Part shown: in pieces, positions 1 to 13,746 of the stretch
Position numbering within the stretch: the first letter of the stretch is position 1
Layout of the letters: every line of letters starts with the position of its first letter
Assembly: GCA_040388785.1 (NCBI GenBank)
Contig: JAZKBD010000009.1
Span: 6,455 to 70,454 of the forward strand
From: 66-474 sp040388785
GTDB taxonomy: Bacteria > Pseudomonadota > Gammaproteobacteria > Xanthomonadales > Rhodanobacteraceae
DNA: 64,000 bases
Reading direction: 5' to 3'
The notes under the pieces: model-generated
The model's database searches: none
The model's input: the letters and a program-made list of their open reading frames with translations, nothing else
Told to the model about the DNA's origin: nothing
Made by a program: the position numbers and the translations under genes

Positions 1-4317
<4,317 letters not shown>

Positions 4318-4347
4318 TCGAATGCAGGCGCGCTGGGCGCGTTGTCG

Positions 4348-5418
4348 TCAGTGGACGTAATTGATCGCCACCGCGGGCGTGACCGATCGCGTGGTGCTGC
4401 GGTTGCCCGGAATCACGCGCACGCCGACGAGCACGCCGAGATTGGGCGTCCAGTTGTATTCGACCGCCGGCGCGAATCCGAACGCCACGCCGGGGCCTGA
4501 GTCGCGCGTCGTCACGACGGGGCCGAATGCGCTGTCGAAACCCGGAATGTCCTCGCCCGTCACACGTGTGTTGCGGTTGTGCGTGTACGTGAGATCGAGC
4601 GCCAGCACCCAGCTGCGCGTCAGGCTGTATTCCAGCGCCGCATCGGCGTAGAGGCTGCTGCCGGGCCGGGCGTGGCCGCGGAATCCGGCGCCGGTGCCGT
4701 ACACGCTGGCGCCCTGCACGTCGGCGCGGCTCGAAAACGTCTGCGACAGGTTGAAGCGCACGCGCAGGATCCGGCCGTTCGGCAACCACAACCAGTCTTG
4801 CGTGAGCAGCCCCAGCGTGGTGGCGTACGCGCCGCTGCCCAGGCCGTTGCCGGGCCGGTCACCGAGCCTGTCGTACCTGCCGGTCGGAAACGCCTGCTGC
4901 AACTGGATCGCGATGGTCGGCAGCGCGCTGCCTTCGCGGAATTCAGTGAGGCGGTATTGAAGGTCCACGGCGATGTCGCCCAAGCCGATGCCCGAGCTGC
5001 TGCCTCCGCCGCTCAACCGGTTGTAACCCACGATCGGGATCAGCCCGACGGTGAAGCGGTCGGCGAGTCCGTACAACACATACGCGCGCGAACCCCAGCC
5101 GTCGGCATGCGCGGTGGCGACGTCGTAGAAATAGGGTTCGATCAGGAAATGGCCCTTCGGCAACGTCTCCGCCGAGTTCGCCAGCATCGGCCCCGTGAAC
5201 CAGGCATCGCTTCGCGATTCGCGGACGGCCGAAACGCCCGGCAGATCGTTCCGGCCATCGACGCTCCCGGCCGTGGCATCCGTGGCGGCGAATGCAGCGG
5301 GTGCCGTCCACGCGAATGCCGCGCAGGTTTGAAAACCCAGCACGCACGACAGCATGCAAATGCAAGCACGACGGACGAGTCCGGCGACGGGCTTCGGCGG
5401 AACCATGCGGATGCACAT
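4348..5418 (-). CDS. Outer-membrane beta-barrel protein, transporter-like
   Basis: Predicted 356-residue exported protein. An N-terminal stretch with a hydrophobic core and Ala-rich cleavage region (ending near AFAWTAPAAFA) looks like a signal peptide. The rest alternates polar and aromatic residues in amphipathic strands (e.g. GIGLGDIAVDLQYRL, YADAALEYSL) and ends AINYVH, as in outer-membrane barrels. LANSAETLPKGHFLIEPY resembles the family annotated as putative outer-membrane transporters of aromatic-degradation loci. The start may be ATG at 5418 or 5406; neither has a clear ribosome-binding site. The gene lies 103 bases downstream of the SnoaL-like gene on the same strand. Substrate unknown. 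Confidence 0.65.
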   Translation of the reverse strand: MCIRMVPPKPVAGLVRRACICMLSCVLGFQTCAAFAWTAPAAFAATDATAGSVDGRNDLPGVSAVRESRSDAWFTGPMLANSAETLPKGHFLIEPYFYDVATAHADGWGSRAYVLYGLADRFTVGLIPIVGYNRLSGGGSSSGIGLGDIAVDLQYRLTEFREGSALPTIAIQLQQAFPTGRYDRLGDRPGNGLGSGAYATTLGLLTQDWLWLPNGRILRVRFNLSQTFSSRADVQGASVYGTGAGFRGHARPGSSLYADAALEYSLTRSWVLALDLTYTHNRNTRVTGEDIPGFDSAFGPVVTTRDSGPGVAFGFAPAVEYNWTPNLGVLVGVRVIPGNRSTTRSVTPAVAINYVH

Positions 5419-5521
5419 GCGCGGTTTCGGATGATCCAATGGGGCATGATGGATTCGAATCAGGACGATTTTCGCCCGCATTCGAATGCCGCTGGCAACC
5501 CGTTTCGATACGCGGCGGCTC

Positions 5522-5923
5522 TCAGGCCGACGGCGCGGGCCGCGTGATCTGCGCGGAAACCACTTTCCACCCCGCGCCGTCGTGCACGTAGACGTCGGTG
5601 TAGCGGCTGATGCCCGCAACGCGCGTCTTGCTGATCCAGGAACCGGACGCCCGCACCAGTGCGACTTCGCCGTAGAAGCGCACGTCCACGTAGTCGAGCT
5701 TGTATTCGCTGAGGTCGGAGCCCAGCGCCGCCGCGCGCAGGAATCCGTCGCGGAAGTGCACGGACCCGTCGGATTCGATGCACACGAAGTCATCGGCGAG
5801 GTGCGTGCGGAACCATTCGACGTCGCCGGTCAACGACGCGTGCACATATTGCTCGTTCAGTTGCAACAGGTGCTGCTCGCGTGTCCGCCTCGCGGCGATG
5901 GCGTCGCCTGAATGGATGTCCAT
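5522..5923 (-). CDS. SnoaL/NTF2-like (DUF4440-type) protein
   Basis: Small 133-residue cytoplasmic protein with the layout of the nuclear-transport-factor-2/SnoaL fold: an N-terminal helix (LLQLNEQYVHASL), the aspartate-rich DVEWFRTHLADDFVCI segment, the FRDGFL turn and C-terminal strands ending in GWKVVSAQITRP. These proteins may bind small molecules or act as ketosteroid-isomerase-like enzymes; no substrate can be named. The start is ATG at 5923, chosen because AGGAG lies seven bases upstream. It follows the HAF-repeat gene on the same strand, separated by a strong hairpin. Confidence 0.8.
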   Translation of the reverse strand: MDIHSGDAIAARRTREQHLLQLNEQYVHASLTGDVEWFRTHLADDFVCIESDGSVHFRDGFLRAAALGSDLSEYKLDYVDVRFYGEVALVRASGSWISKTRVAGISRYTDVYVHDGAGWKVVSAQITRPAPSA

Positions 5924-5948
5924 GGGTCTCCTTGCGCGATGCGATGTG

Positions 5949-5972
5949 CCGCCGCCGGGAAGCCGGCGGCGG
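5949..5972 (-). terminator. GC-rich perfect hairpin between two minus-strand genes
   Basis: A perfect 10-bp inverted repeat (5949-5958 with 5963-5972) around a GAAG/CTTC tetraloop lies just after the stop of the HAF-repeat gene. The stem is entirely G and C. No T-run follows on the minus strand, so it may attenuate transcription or protect an mRNA end rather than act as a classical terminator. Confidence 0.5.
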
Positions 5973-5981
5973 TGCGGGCGG

Positions 5982-7169
5982 TCAGTGCCTGCGTGAGCCG
6001 TAACCCGGAACCGGATCGGCGCGGAACGCGTAGCACGGCGGATCGCCGTTGGCGTCGGCGCAGGCCTGCCCGGTGATCTGGCCGAGGTCGTTGATGTCCT
6101 GGCCGGCGGTGAGGACGCCGGCATGGCCCGGCGCCAGCTTGTCGACATCCAGCATCACGCCGCCCTGCCACAGGAACGCGTGACATCCGCCACTGCCGGC
6201 GCCGCATGACAGCCCGACAATCTGGCCGTCGTCGTTGATGCCGAGGCCTTGGCTCATCGAATCGCCGGGAAGCGTGCTGAGGTCGATCGGCGGCCCGCCA
6301 CGATGATCGCGGTAGAACGCATGGGCCGTGAAGCCGCCACCCGGACTCGTGTTGGCGAAGCCGGTGATGTCGCCCTCCCGGTTGATCGCCATCGGCGTGT
6401 TCCAGGCATCGCCGCCGATGTTGCCGAGATCGATCGCCCGCCCATCCTTCCACAGCACCATGTGTTTCGCGGTGTAGCGACCGACCGCCTGATCGCATTC
6501 ACCGGAAATGCCGACCACCTCGCCGCGATCGTTGATCGCGGTGGCCGCGCCGCTGTCGTCGCCCTGCAGCAGCGGCAGCGCGCGAACCTGGTTCGGCCCC
6601 GGCCCCCAGACCACCGGCAGGAACTGGAGCACCTGGTCGCTGTCGCCCAGCACGTTGCAATTCGGATCGCGCACGCCGTTCTCGGCCCAGCCCACCGTCT
6701 GCAGACGATTGTTGGTGCCGGTCGCGAAACTGTTGTAGCCACCGGGCAGCGGCGGCAACGCCTGCATCTTGCCGAAGGCCCATACGAAGCCGAGGCAGGC
6801 GTGGCCGTCGTACCCGATGAATGCGGAACAGCTCCAGGACTCGTTGCGTGGATTCGGTTTGTCGGTCTGCGCGATACCCGAAACAATACCCAGATCGTTT
6901 TTCACCGGCCACAGCACCGCGCTGTTGGCGCCACCGAGCGTACCGAGATCCTGTTTCGTCCCGAACCACCAGACGGCGGCATGTGTATTTGCATCGTTCG
7001 CGGTTTTCGAGAAACCGGCGATCATTCCAAAATTGTTGATGCTGCTGCCTTGGCTCGACGTGCCACCGAGCGAGGCGAGTGGGGTGACCGTGTAGTCGGG
7101 CGTTGCTGCCGCGGCCGCGCCACCGACCGACAGCGCAATGGTCAGGAATGCAATGATCCTCTTTTGCAT
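5982..7169 (-). CDS. Secreted HAF-repeat protein
   Basis: Predicted 395-residue exported protein with a signal peptide (MQKRIIAFLTIALSVGGAAAAA). The mature part carries repeated motifs of the HAF family: DLGTLGG, DLGNIGG, and several copies of an 'IN..G.I.G' pattern (INNFGMIAG, INDRGEVVG, INREGDITG, INDDGQIVG, INDLGQITG), which usually form a beta-propeller. Cysteine pairs suggest disulfides in the periplasm or outside the cell. Function of this family is unknown. The gene is divergent from the MocR-like gene across 122 bases. Confidence 0.82.
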   Translation of the reverse strand: MQKRIIAFLTIALSVGGAAAAATPDYTVTPLASLGGTSSQGSSINNFGMIAGFSKTANDANTHAAVWWFGTKQDLGTLGGANSAVLWPVKNDLGIVSGIAQTDKPNPRNESWSCSAFIGYDGHACLGFVWAFGKMQALPPLPGGYNSFATGTNNRLQTVGWAENGVRDPNCNVLGDSDQVLQFLPVVWGPGPNQVRALPLLQGDDSGAATAINDRGEVVGISGECDQAVGRYTAKHMVLWKDGRAIDLGNIGGDAWNTPMAINREGDITGFANTSPGGGFTAHAFYRDHRGGPPIDLSTLPGDSMSQGLGINDDGQIVGLSCGAGSGGCHAFLWQGGVMLDVDKLAPGHAGVLTAGQDINDLGQITGQACADANGDPPCYAFRADPVPGYGSRRH

Positions 7170-7291
7170 GACGTTCTCTCACGTGACGATGTTGGAGATC
7201 GAATCTGCGGCGCCGAGCTGCGCGGCGGTAGTGCCAGTTTCGCGACGGCGGCTGGTCCGGTGCACGACGACGCCGGGACTAGAATGCGTGC
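7170..7291. promoter_or_regulatory. Divergent intergenic region, HAF gene / MocR-like regulator
   Basis: 122 bases that must hold both divergent promoters. TAGAAT at 7280-7285 resembles a -10 box for the regulator, but it lies only six bases before its ATG, which would imply a leaderless or nearly leaderless mRNA. No good -35 box or clear operator repeat was found. Confidence 0.3.
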
Positions 7292-8865
7292 ATGCGACGC
7301 TGGAGCCTCGCCATCGCTCTCGACCCGCAGCGCGAACAGCCGCTGTTCCTGCAGCTCGCGAGTGCGATCGCGGAAGACATCCGGCGCGGGCGGCTGAAAC
7401 CCGGCGAACCGCTGCCGGGATCGCGCGAACTGGCCGACCATCTCGGCATCAACCGCAACACCGTGATCGCCGGTTACGACGAATTGGTCGCCGAAGGCGT
7501 GCTGGTGACGCGCATCGGCGGCGGCACGTTCGTTGCGCCACCGTCTGCGACGGCTGCGGCGCCGCGCATTGAAACCGCCAACGAAGCGCCGACGTATCCA
7601 TTGCCGCCGCCCCAGCAACCCGCTTCGATCCGGATTCCTCCGCCGGGCATGCTGGTGCTTTCGCGCGGCACGCCGGATGTTCGGCTGTTGCCTTCGCGCG
7701 CACTGGCGCGCGCCTTCCGGCGCGCGGTGGGCCAGCAGGGCCGCAGCGTGCTGACCTACACCGATCCGCGCGGGCACGTGCGCTTGCGCACCGAACTGGC
7801 GGCGATGCTGACGCGTTCGCGCGGACTCGTTGCCGCACCCGACGACGTGCTGATCACGCGCAGCATCGAACAGGGACTCGACCTCGTCGCGCGCCGCTGA
7901 TCGCGCCCGGTGACGCGGTGGTCGTCGAAATGCTCGGCTATCCGCCGGCGCGCCGCGTCCTGCAGTTGGCGGGCGCTCGCCTGCTGCCGCTGCCGGTGGA
8001 CCGGGACGGCCTGGATGTCGAGGCACTGGAAGTGCTGCTGGCGCGCGAATCCATCCGCGCGGTGCTGTTGACGCCGCACCACCAGTTCCCGACCACGGTG
8101 GTGATGCCGGCCGCGCGGCGCGAACGGCTGGCCCGGCTTTCGCTCGAACACCGCTTCGCGATCATCGAGGACGACTACGACCACGAATTCCATTACGACG
8201 GCAAACCCGTCTTGCCAATTGCATCCGGCCCTGCGCGCGCCAACGTGGTTTACGTCGCCTCGTTGGCAAACCTGCTGGCGCCGGGCCTCGGCACCGCGTT
8301 CGTGCTGGCGCCGCCAGCGGTGCTGCAGCGGCTGACCGCACTGCGCGCGGCCTGCGATGCGCAAGGCGACGCGGCGGTGGAATGCGCGATCGCCGAACTG
8401 TTCGAGGACGGCGAACTGTTGCGGCACGTGCGGAGAATGCGGCGCTTGTACGCGCAACGCCGCGATGCGCTGGCCGCCGCGCTGGTGCGGCATCTCGGCG
8501 CGGCGCTCGATTTCCAGGTGCCGGAGGGCGGGATGGCGTTGTGGGCACGTGCGGACGAAGGCATCGATGTGGCCGCGTGGTCGCGGGCCGGCGAACGCGA
8601 AGGCGTGGCGTTCGGCGATGCCAGCGCCTTCGATTTCCACCACCGCGAACAGCCGTTCATGCGGCTCGGCTTTTCGTATCTGGACACAGCCGAACTGGAT
8701 GAAGCCGCGCGGCGGATGGCGCGCGCGCTGATCCGGACGCGCGCGTCGCTTCCGAAACCAGGTGCTCCCGCGGCGGATGCCATGATCACCGCACCGCGCA
8801 GCGAACCGGACCACACCGGCAAGCGCATCACGCAGAGCCGCCGCGCGCGCCGCGACAGCCACTGA
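7292..8865 (+). pseudogene. pdxR: MocR/PdxR-type GntR regulator, frameshifted
   Basis: Two adjacent frames together make one MocR-family regulator. Frame one (7292-7900) has a GntR winged helix (LFLQLASAIAEDIRRG, ELADHLGINRNTVIAGYDEL) and the start of the class I aminotransferase-like domain. Its frame ends in LDLVARR, then TGA. The aminotransferase domain resumes one frame back (LIAPGDAVVVEMLGYPPA), with IIEDDYDHEFHY and a C-terminal domain to 8865. One missing base near 7891-7899, in a GCGCGC-rich run, explains the break. A real mutation or an assembly error are both possible. Intact relatives sense pyridoxal phosphate and regulate vitamin B6 or amino-acid genes; the target here is unknown. 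Confidence 0.8.
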
Positions 8866-8901
8866 TGGATTCCCGTCCCGCAGCGCGGGCGCGGTTGAAC
8901 C

Positions 8902-10845
8902 TCACTTCGCCTTGATGATCTGCGACAGGTAATCCGTCGTGCCCTTGATCCGCTCCAGGTGCGGATACTGCAGGCCGCCGTGGTAATCGACCGGCACGGT
9001 GCGGTATTTGTCCTGGTATTTCAGCAGCAACTGGATCGGTGCGTTGCCGCCCTTCGCGGCTTTCACCGCATCCTGCAGCACATCGGAACTGTAAGCCTGC
9101 CCGTTCACCGCAACCAGCGTTTCGCCGGAACCGATACCGGCCTTGAACGCTGGTCCATTCCAGCGCACGTCCGTGATCTCGCCGTCCTTGCCGGTCGTCA
9201 ACCCGATGCCGAACGCCGCGCCGATGTCGCCGTGGTAACGCTTCGAAATCAGCTTCTCGTACTCGTTCGGCTGGTCGGTGTAGACCAGCTTCCAGCCGGT
9301 GTCCTCGATGCCGCTGGCCAGCGGCGGATTGGGCTCGTCGAGGTAGCGGTGCAGGAATCCGGCCCAGTCGTATTTCGCGACCGTGTTGAGCGCATTCACG
9401 ACATCTTCGAAGGTGTAGGTCCTGGTGACGAAGCTGCCGTCGTCCACGCCGAAGAAGTTTTTTGCGAAGGTGTCCAGCGATTGCTTGCCGTGGGTGAGCG
9501 CACGGATCTTCGCGTCCGCCGCCAGCCACATCATCTGGCCGGCCGAGTAGTACTCCTCGCTCATCTGCCAGTTGCGATAATGCAGCGGCGCGCGCTGCGC
9601 GATGGTGGGATCGTTGGTGGTGTCTTCCAGCGTGCGCCATTCGAAACCGGGACGGTTGCGGTCGTAGTTCGCGGCGACCATCGCGATCGCCTGGCGGAAC
9701 TGTTCGGGCGTCCACAGCCCGGAGCGCGCGGCCAGCACGAAACCCCAGTACTGCGTGCCGCCTTCGTACACCCACAACAGCGAGTCGCCCATCGGCACGT
9801 TGAAGTTCGGTGTCCACAGATCCGCCGGACGGCGGAACTTGCCGTTCCACGAATGCGTGTACTCGTGCGCCAGCAGGCCGCCGACGGTCGGCCAGTTGTC
9901 CTTCCACTTGGTGAAGAAATCCGGGCGCGCGCCGTCCTCGCTGGACTGGTGGTGCTCCAGGCCCTTGCCGCTCAGGTTGTCCGACAGCGAGAACAGGAAA
10001 TCGTAGTGGTCGTAATGATGCGACTCGAACAGCTTGTGCGCCTGGGTGATGACGTTGCGCAGGCCCTGCAACTGTTGCGGCGTGACCTCGAAATCCTTGG
10101 GCGAGTCGGCCACGATGTCCATGTGCACCGGCGCCTTGGCGTCAGGCGCGAGGTCGAGGCGCTTGAAATAGCGTCCGGCATACATCGGCGAGTCGACCAG
10201 CGTGTTGTAGGTGGTCGGCTTGAAAATGGTGGTGTCGCCGGATTGCGAAGCCTTCTCCAGTGCCGTGCCGAACTGCCAGCCCGCGGGCAGCGTGACGCTG
10301 GGCGCAAAGGTGATGTCGCGCGTGTAATGGCCGGCGGGATACAGCGACAGCTTGCTCCACACCAGATCCAGCATGTCGCCGGTCATCTCGACCGAACCTT
10401 CGTCGTGGTCGCGCGCCGACAGGTACTGGAATTTCACGTCGATGCTGGACACGCCCTCCGGCACGTCAACCTTGAACGCGTACACGTCGTACTTGTCACG
10501 CGTCCACTTGAGCGGCTTGCCATCGGCGCTGATCACGAGGCCGGCCAGCTTGTCGATGGGGCCGCTGGGCGAATGGTTGCCCGGAATCCATTTCGGATAC
10601 AGCAGCGTCAGTTCGCCCGCCTGCACGGGAATGGTTTCGTGCACGCGAAAGATGCCCTGGTTGGTATTGCTGGCATCGACGGCGATGCGGATGGTGCCGG
10701 CGTACGGCGTGTCCTGCGGCGGTGGAATGTGCGCATCGGCGGCATCGGCGAAGGCGGTGCCCGCGATAGGCGCGGTCAGCAACAGCGCGGCGAGCGCAGC
10801 GGCCAGCCGCGAGGGACGTGGATGGAATGCGTTGGGTTTCGACAT
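8902..10845 (-). CDS. M61-family metallopeptidase with PDZ domain
   Basis: Predicted 647-residue exported zinc peptidase of family M61 (glycyl-aminopeptidase-like). It has a signal peptide ending AGTAFA, an N-terminal beta-domain, the zinc motif HEYTH at residues 327-331 and a third-ligand candidate Glu361 in WVYEGGTQYW. The C-terminal ~100 residues (GLTTGKDGEITDV, AFKAGIGSGETLVAVNG) form a PDZ domain. The start is ATG at 10845 because GGGAG lies upstream; an earlier in-frame ATG is part of the upstream gene's end. It is the second gene of a tandem pair, 14 bases after a close paralogue. Confidence 0.92.
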   Translation of the reverse strand: MSKPNAFHPRPSRLAAALAALLLTAPIAGTAFADAADAHIPPPQDTPYAGTIRIAVDASNTNQGIFRVHETIPVQAGELTLLYPKWIPGNHSPSGPIDKLAGLVISADGKPLKWTRDKYDVYAFKVDVPEGVSSIDVKFQYLSARDHDEGSVEMTGDMLDLVWSKLSLYPAGHYTRDITFAPSVTLPAGWQFGTALEKASQSGDTTIFKPTTYNTLVDSPMYAGRYFKRLDLAPDAKAPVHMDIVADSPKDFEVTPQQLQGLRNVITQAHKLFESHHYDHYDFLFSLSDNLSGKGLEHHQSSEDGARPDFFTKWKDNWPTVGGLLAHEYTHSWNGKFRRPADLWTPNFNVPMGDSLLWVYEGGTQYWGFVLAARSGLWTPEQFRQAIAMVAANYDRNRPGFEWRTLEDTTNDPTIAQRAPLHYRNWQMSEEYYSAGQMMWLAADAKIRALTHGKQSLDTFAKNFFGVDDGSFVTRTYTFEDVVNALNTVAKYDWAGFLHRYLDEPNPPLASGIEDTGWKLVYTDQPNEYEKLISKRYHGDIGAAFGIGLTTGKDGEITDVRWNGPAFKAGIGSGETLVAVNGQAYSSDVLQDAVKAAKGGNAPIQLLLKYQDKYRTVPVDYHGGLQYPHLERIKGTTDYLSQIIKAK

Positions 10846-10859
10846 TGGAGTACTCCCGC

Positions 10860-12851
10860 TCACTTTTTCGCAGCAATGATTTGCGACAGGTAATCCGGCG
10901 TGCCGTCGATCCGCACCAGATGCGGATATTGCAGGCCGCCGTGGTAATCCACCGGCACCTTGGTGTATTCACCGTCGTACTTGATCAGCAATTCGATCGG
11001 CTGCTTCGAATCCCTGGCCGCGGTGATCGCCTGCTTCAGCACGCCGGCCTTGTAGGCCTGCCCATTCACCGCCACCACCGTGCCACCGGAACCGATGTCG
11101 GCCTTGAACGCGGGGCCGTTCCAGCGCACGTCGTTGATGCCGCCGTCATCCGTCAGGGTAAGACCGATCGAATAGCTGAAGTTGAACATGTGGCGCGGCG
11201 ATTCCGAATTCGACTCGTACTGTTTCTCGTACGGGCTTTCCTTGTCGGTGTAGACGAGCTTCCAGCCGGTCGTTGCCAGCCCCTGGGTGAACGGCGGCTC
11301 CAGCTCAGCGACGTAGCGATCGAGGTAACCGGCCCAGTCGTACTTCACCACGCCGTTCAGCGCGTTCACCACGTCGTCGAAAGTGTAGGTTTTGGTGACG
11401 AAGCTGCCGTTGTCGACGCCGAAGAATGCCTTCGCAAAGGTGTCCAGCGATTGCTTGTCGCGGGTGAGCGAACGGATTTTCGCGTCCACCGCCAGCCACA
11501 TCATCTGGCCGCCCGAGTAATACTCCTCGCTCATCTGCCAGCTGCGGTACGGCAGGCTTGCGCGTTCGGCGATGGTCGGATCGTTGGTGGTGTCCTCCAG
11601 CGTGCGCCACTGGAAGCCCGGGCGATTGCGGTCGTAGTTGGCCGCGACCATCGCCAGCGCATCCCGGAACTGTTCCGGCGTCCACATCCCCGCGCGCGCC
11701 GTCAGCACGAAACCCCAGTACTGCGTCTGGCCTTCGTACACCCACAGCAGCGAATCGCCCATGGGCACGTTGAAGTTCGGCGTCCACAAATCCGCCGGTC
11801 GGCGGAACTTGCCGTTCCACGAATGCGTGAACTCGTGCGCCAGCAGGTCGCGGTTCGGTGCGTTGTCGTCCCAGTTGGTGAAGTAATCCGGCCCCATGCC
11901 GTCTTCGCTCGACTGATGGTGTTCGAGGCCGTTCGCGCCCAGATGATCGGACAGCGAGAACAGGAAGTCGTAGTGGTCGTAATGATGCGAGCCGAACAAC
12001 TTGTACGCCTGGGTGACCAGGTTGCGATGCACCTGCAACTGCCCGGGCGTGATTTCGAGATCCTTCGGCGCGTCGGCAATGATGTCCAGGTTCACCGCGG
12101 CCTTCGCACCGGGATCGAGATCGACGCGCTTGAAATATTTGCCCGCGTAGATCGGCGAATCGACCAGCGTGTTGTAGGTGGTGGTCTTGAAGGTGACGGT
12201 GTCGCCCGATTGGGATGCCTTCTCCAGTGCGGTGCCAAACTGCCAGCCGGCCGGCAGCGTGACGCTCGGCTCGACCTTGATCTGGCGCGAATAATGGCCG
12301 GCCGGATACAGCGACACCATGTTCCATTCCACCGACAGCATCTTGCTGGTCATCTGGATGAAGCCATGCGTGCCGCGCCCGGACAGGAACTGGAAGTCCA
12401 CGCCGAGTTCCGACACGCCCTGCGGCACGTCGACCTTGAATGCGTACACGTCGTATTCGTTGCGCTTCCACTTGAGCGGCTTGCCGTTGGCGGTGATCTT
12501 CAAGCCCGCCAGCATGTCGATCGGGCCGTCGGGCGAGTGGTCGCCGGGGATCCACTTCGGATACAGCAGCGTCAGTTCGCCCGGCTGTACCGGAATGGTT
12601 TCGTGCACGCGGAAGATGCCCTGGCGCGTGTCGCTCGCGTCGACGTGGATCTGCAGCGTGCCGGGATAAGGCGTGTCCTGCGGTGCTGCGATATGCGCGT
12701 CGGCGGCGTCGGCCCATGCACTGGCCGCCAGCGTCAGCGCGTGCGGTTTGTGCGCCAGGTTGCGCGCGTTTTCGNNNNNNNNNNCGGCGAAGCCGAAAAG
12801 ACACAACGCCGCGGCGCGGGCGGAAAACGACAGACGCTGCACACGGGACAT
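10860..12851 (-). CDS. M61-family metallopeptidase, tandem paralogue (contains an assembly gap)
   Basis: Close paralogue of the downstream M61 gene, sharing long identical blocks (e.g. TPYPGT, FRVHETIPVQ, LWTPNFNVPMGDSLLWVYEG) and the zinc motif HEFTHSWNGK. The C-terminal PDZ-like region is conserved (GSGGTVVAVNG). The start is ATG at 12851 with GGAG seven bases upstream. Ten N at 12775-12784 interrupt the signal-peptide region, so the mature N-terminus is uncertain. The frame on both sides agrees with a gap of 1 modulo 3, so ten bases is possible. Probably co-transcribed with the downstream copy; a recent tandem duplication. Confidence 0.88.
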   Translation of the reverse strand: MSRVQRLSFSARAAALCLFGFAXXXXENARNLAHKPHALTLAASAWADAADAHIAAPQDTPYPGTLQIHVDASDTRQGIFRVHETIPVQPGELTLLYPKWIPGDHSPDGPIDMLAGLKITANGKPLKWKRNEYDVYAFKVDVPQGVSELGVDFQFLSGRGTHGFIQMTSKMLSVEWNMVSLYPAGHYSRQIKVEPSVTLPAGWQFGTALEKASQSGDTVTFKTTTYNTLVDSPIYAGKYFKRVDLDPGAKAAVNLDIIADAPKDLEITPGQLQVHRNLVTQAYKLFGSHHYDHYDFLFSLSDHLGANGLEHHQSSEDGMGPDYFTNWDDNAPNRDLLAHEFTHSWNGKFRRPADLWTPNFNVPMGDSLLWVYEGQTQYWGFVLTARAGMWTPEQFRDALAMVAANYDRNRPGFQWRTLEDTTNDPTIAERASLPYRSWQMSEEYYSGGQMMWLAVDAKIRSLTRDKQSLDTFAKAFFGVDNGSFVTKTYTFDDVVNALNGVVKYDWAGYLDRYVAELEPPFTQGLATTGWKLVYTDKESPYEKQYESNSESPRHMFNFSYSIGLTLTDDGGINDVRWNGPAFKADIGSGGTVVAVNGQAYKAGVLKQAITAARDSKQPIELLIKYDGEYTKVPVDYHGGLQYPHLVRIDGTPDYLSQIIAAKK
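12775..12784. other. Assembly gap (10 N) in the first M61 gene
   Basis: Ten undetermined bases within the signal-peptide coding region of the upstream M61 gene. The frame continues across it, but the segment just after it (ENARNLAHKPHAL) is unlike a normal signal peptide, so the true gap may be larger. Confidence 0.95.
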
Positions 12852-12937
12852 CGGGCGCTCCGGACGAAAAGTGATCCCGTCGAACGTAACACCGCGCGCG
12901 CCGCGGCGCATAGGCCGAACGGCATGGATGCCGCGAA

Positions 12938-13639
12938 TCAATCCCTGCGCGCGCCCTGCCCGAACAGGATTTTCTTCTCCTCGTCGCTCATCGGCTGCCC
13001 GGCATTGCGGTTCACCTCGCGTTCGCGCGCATACGCGCGTTGCGTCGCCGGTCGCACCGCGATCGTTTCGTGCCAGCGCCACACTTCGGTGAACGGCGCG
13101 AGATCCAGCGGCGCTTTCGAATACGGATCGACCCACGGATAGCACGCCATGTCGGCGATGGTGTAATCGTCGCCGGTCAGGAACGCACGCCCTTGCAGGC
13201 GCCGGTTCAGCACGTCGAGCAGGCGCTCGGCTTCCTTGCGGTAGCGTTCCATCGCGTATGGAATCTTTTCCGGCGCATACACGTGGAAGTGGCCGTATTG
13301 GCCGGTCAGCGGGCCGAGTCCGCCCACCTGCCAGAACAACCATTCCAGGCAAGCCACGCGCCCACGCATGTCGGCGGGAATGAACTTGCCGGTCTTGGCC
13401 GCGAGGTACACCAGGATCGCGCCCGACTCGAACACGCTGAGCGGAGCGCCGCCGCCGGCCGGATGGTGATCCACGATCGCCGGCATCTTGTTATTGGGCG
13501 AAATGGCGAGGTATTCCGGCTTGAACTGGCCGCCCTTGCCGATGTCCACGGGCTGGATGGTGTACGGCAGCCCGGCTTCTTCCAGGAACAGCGTGATCTT
13601 GTGTCCGTTGGGAGTCGGCCAGTAGTAGAAATCGATCAT
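12938..13639 (-). CDS. Glutathione S-transferase family protein (YfcG/Ure2p-like)
   Basis: 233-residue cytoplasmic protein with an N-terminal thioredoxin fold (FYYWPTPNGHKITLFLEEAGLPY, then SPNNKMPAIVD, the cis-proline turn, and SVFESGAILVYLA) and an all-helical C-terminal domain (FLTGDDYTIADMACYPWVDP, the GST N-capping box). SPNNKMPAI and PNGHK are typical of YfcG-like disulfide-bond oxidoreductases that bind glutathione. ATG at 13639 is preferred because GGAG in the preceding codons fits a ribosome-binding site. The frame upstream stays open far beyond, but that part has no recognisable domain. Natural substrate unknown. Confidence 0.88.
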   Translation of the reverse strand: MIDFYYWPTPNGHKITLFLEEAGLPYTIQPVDIGKGGQFKPEYLAISPNNKMPAIVDHHPAGGGAPLSVFESGAILVYLAAKTGKFIPADMRGRVACLEWLFWQVGGLGPLTGQYGHFHVYAPEKIPYAMERYRKEAERLLDVLNRRLQGRAFLTGDDYTIADMACYPWVDPYSKAPLDLAPFTEVWRWHETIAVRPATQRAYAREREVNRNAGQPMSDEEKKILFGQGARRD

Positions 13640-13746
13640 GATGTGCTCCATGCGTTGCGGATTGCGCGACATCGGCCGATGCCGCGCTTCGTCATTCCAC
13701 ATGGAGTCGTCCGGCGGCGCACGCAAGTAGCGCGTGTACGCACCCG

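Noticed and set aside
8877..8889. CCCGC-AGC-GCGGG hairpin between the MocR-like and M61 genes
   Set aside because: Only a 5-bp stem, without a T-run on either side; too weak to call a terminator.
10818..13142. 774-codon frame on the plus strand
   Set aside because: It is the antisense shadow of the M61 gene and GST gene, with no known domain and strong bias from GC-rich codon structure.
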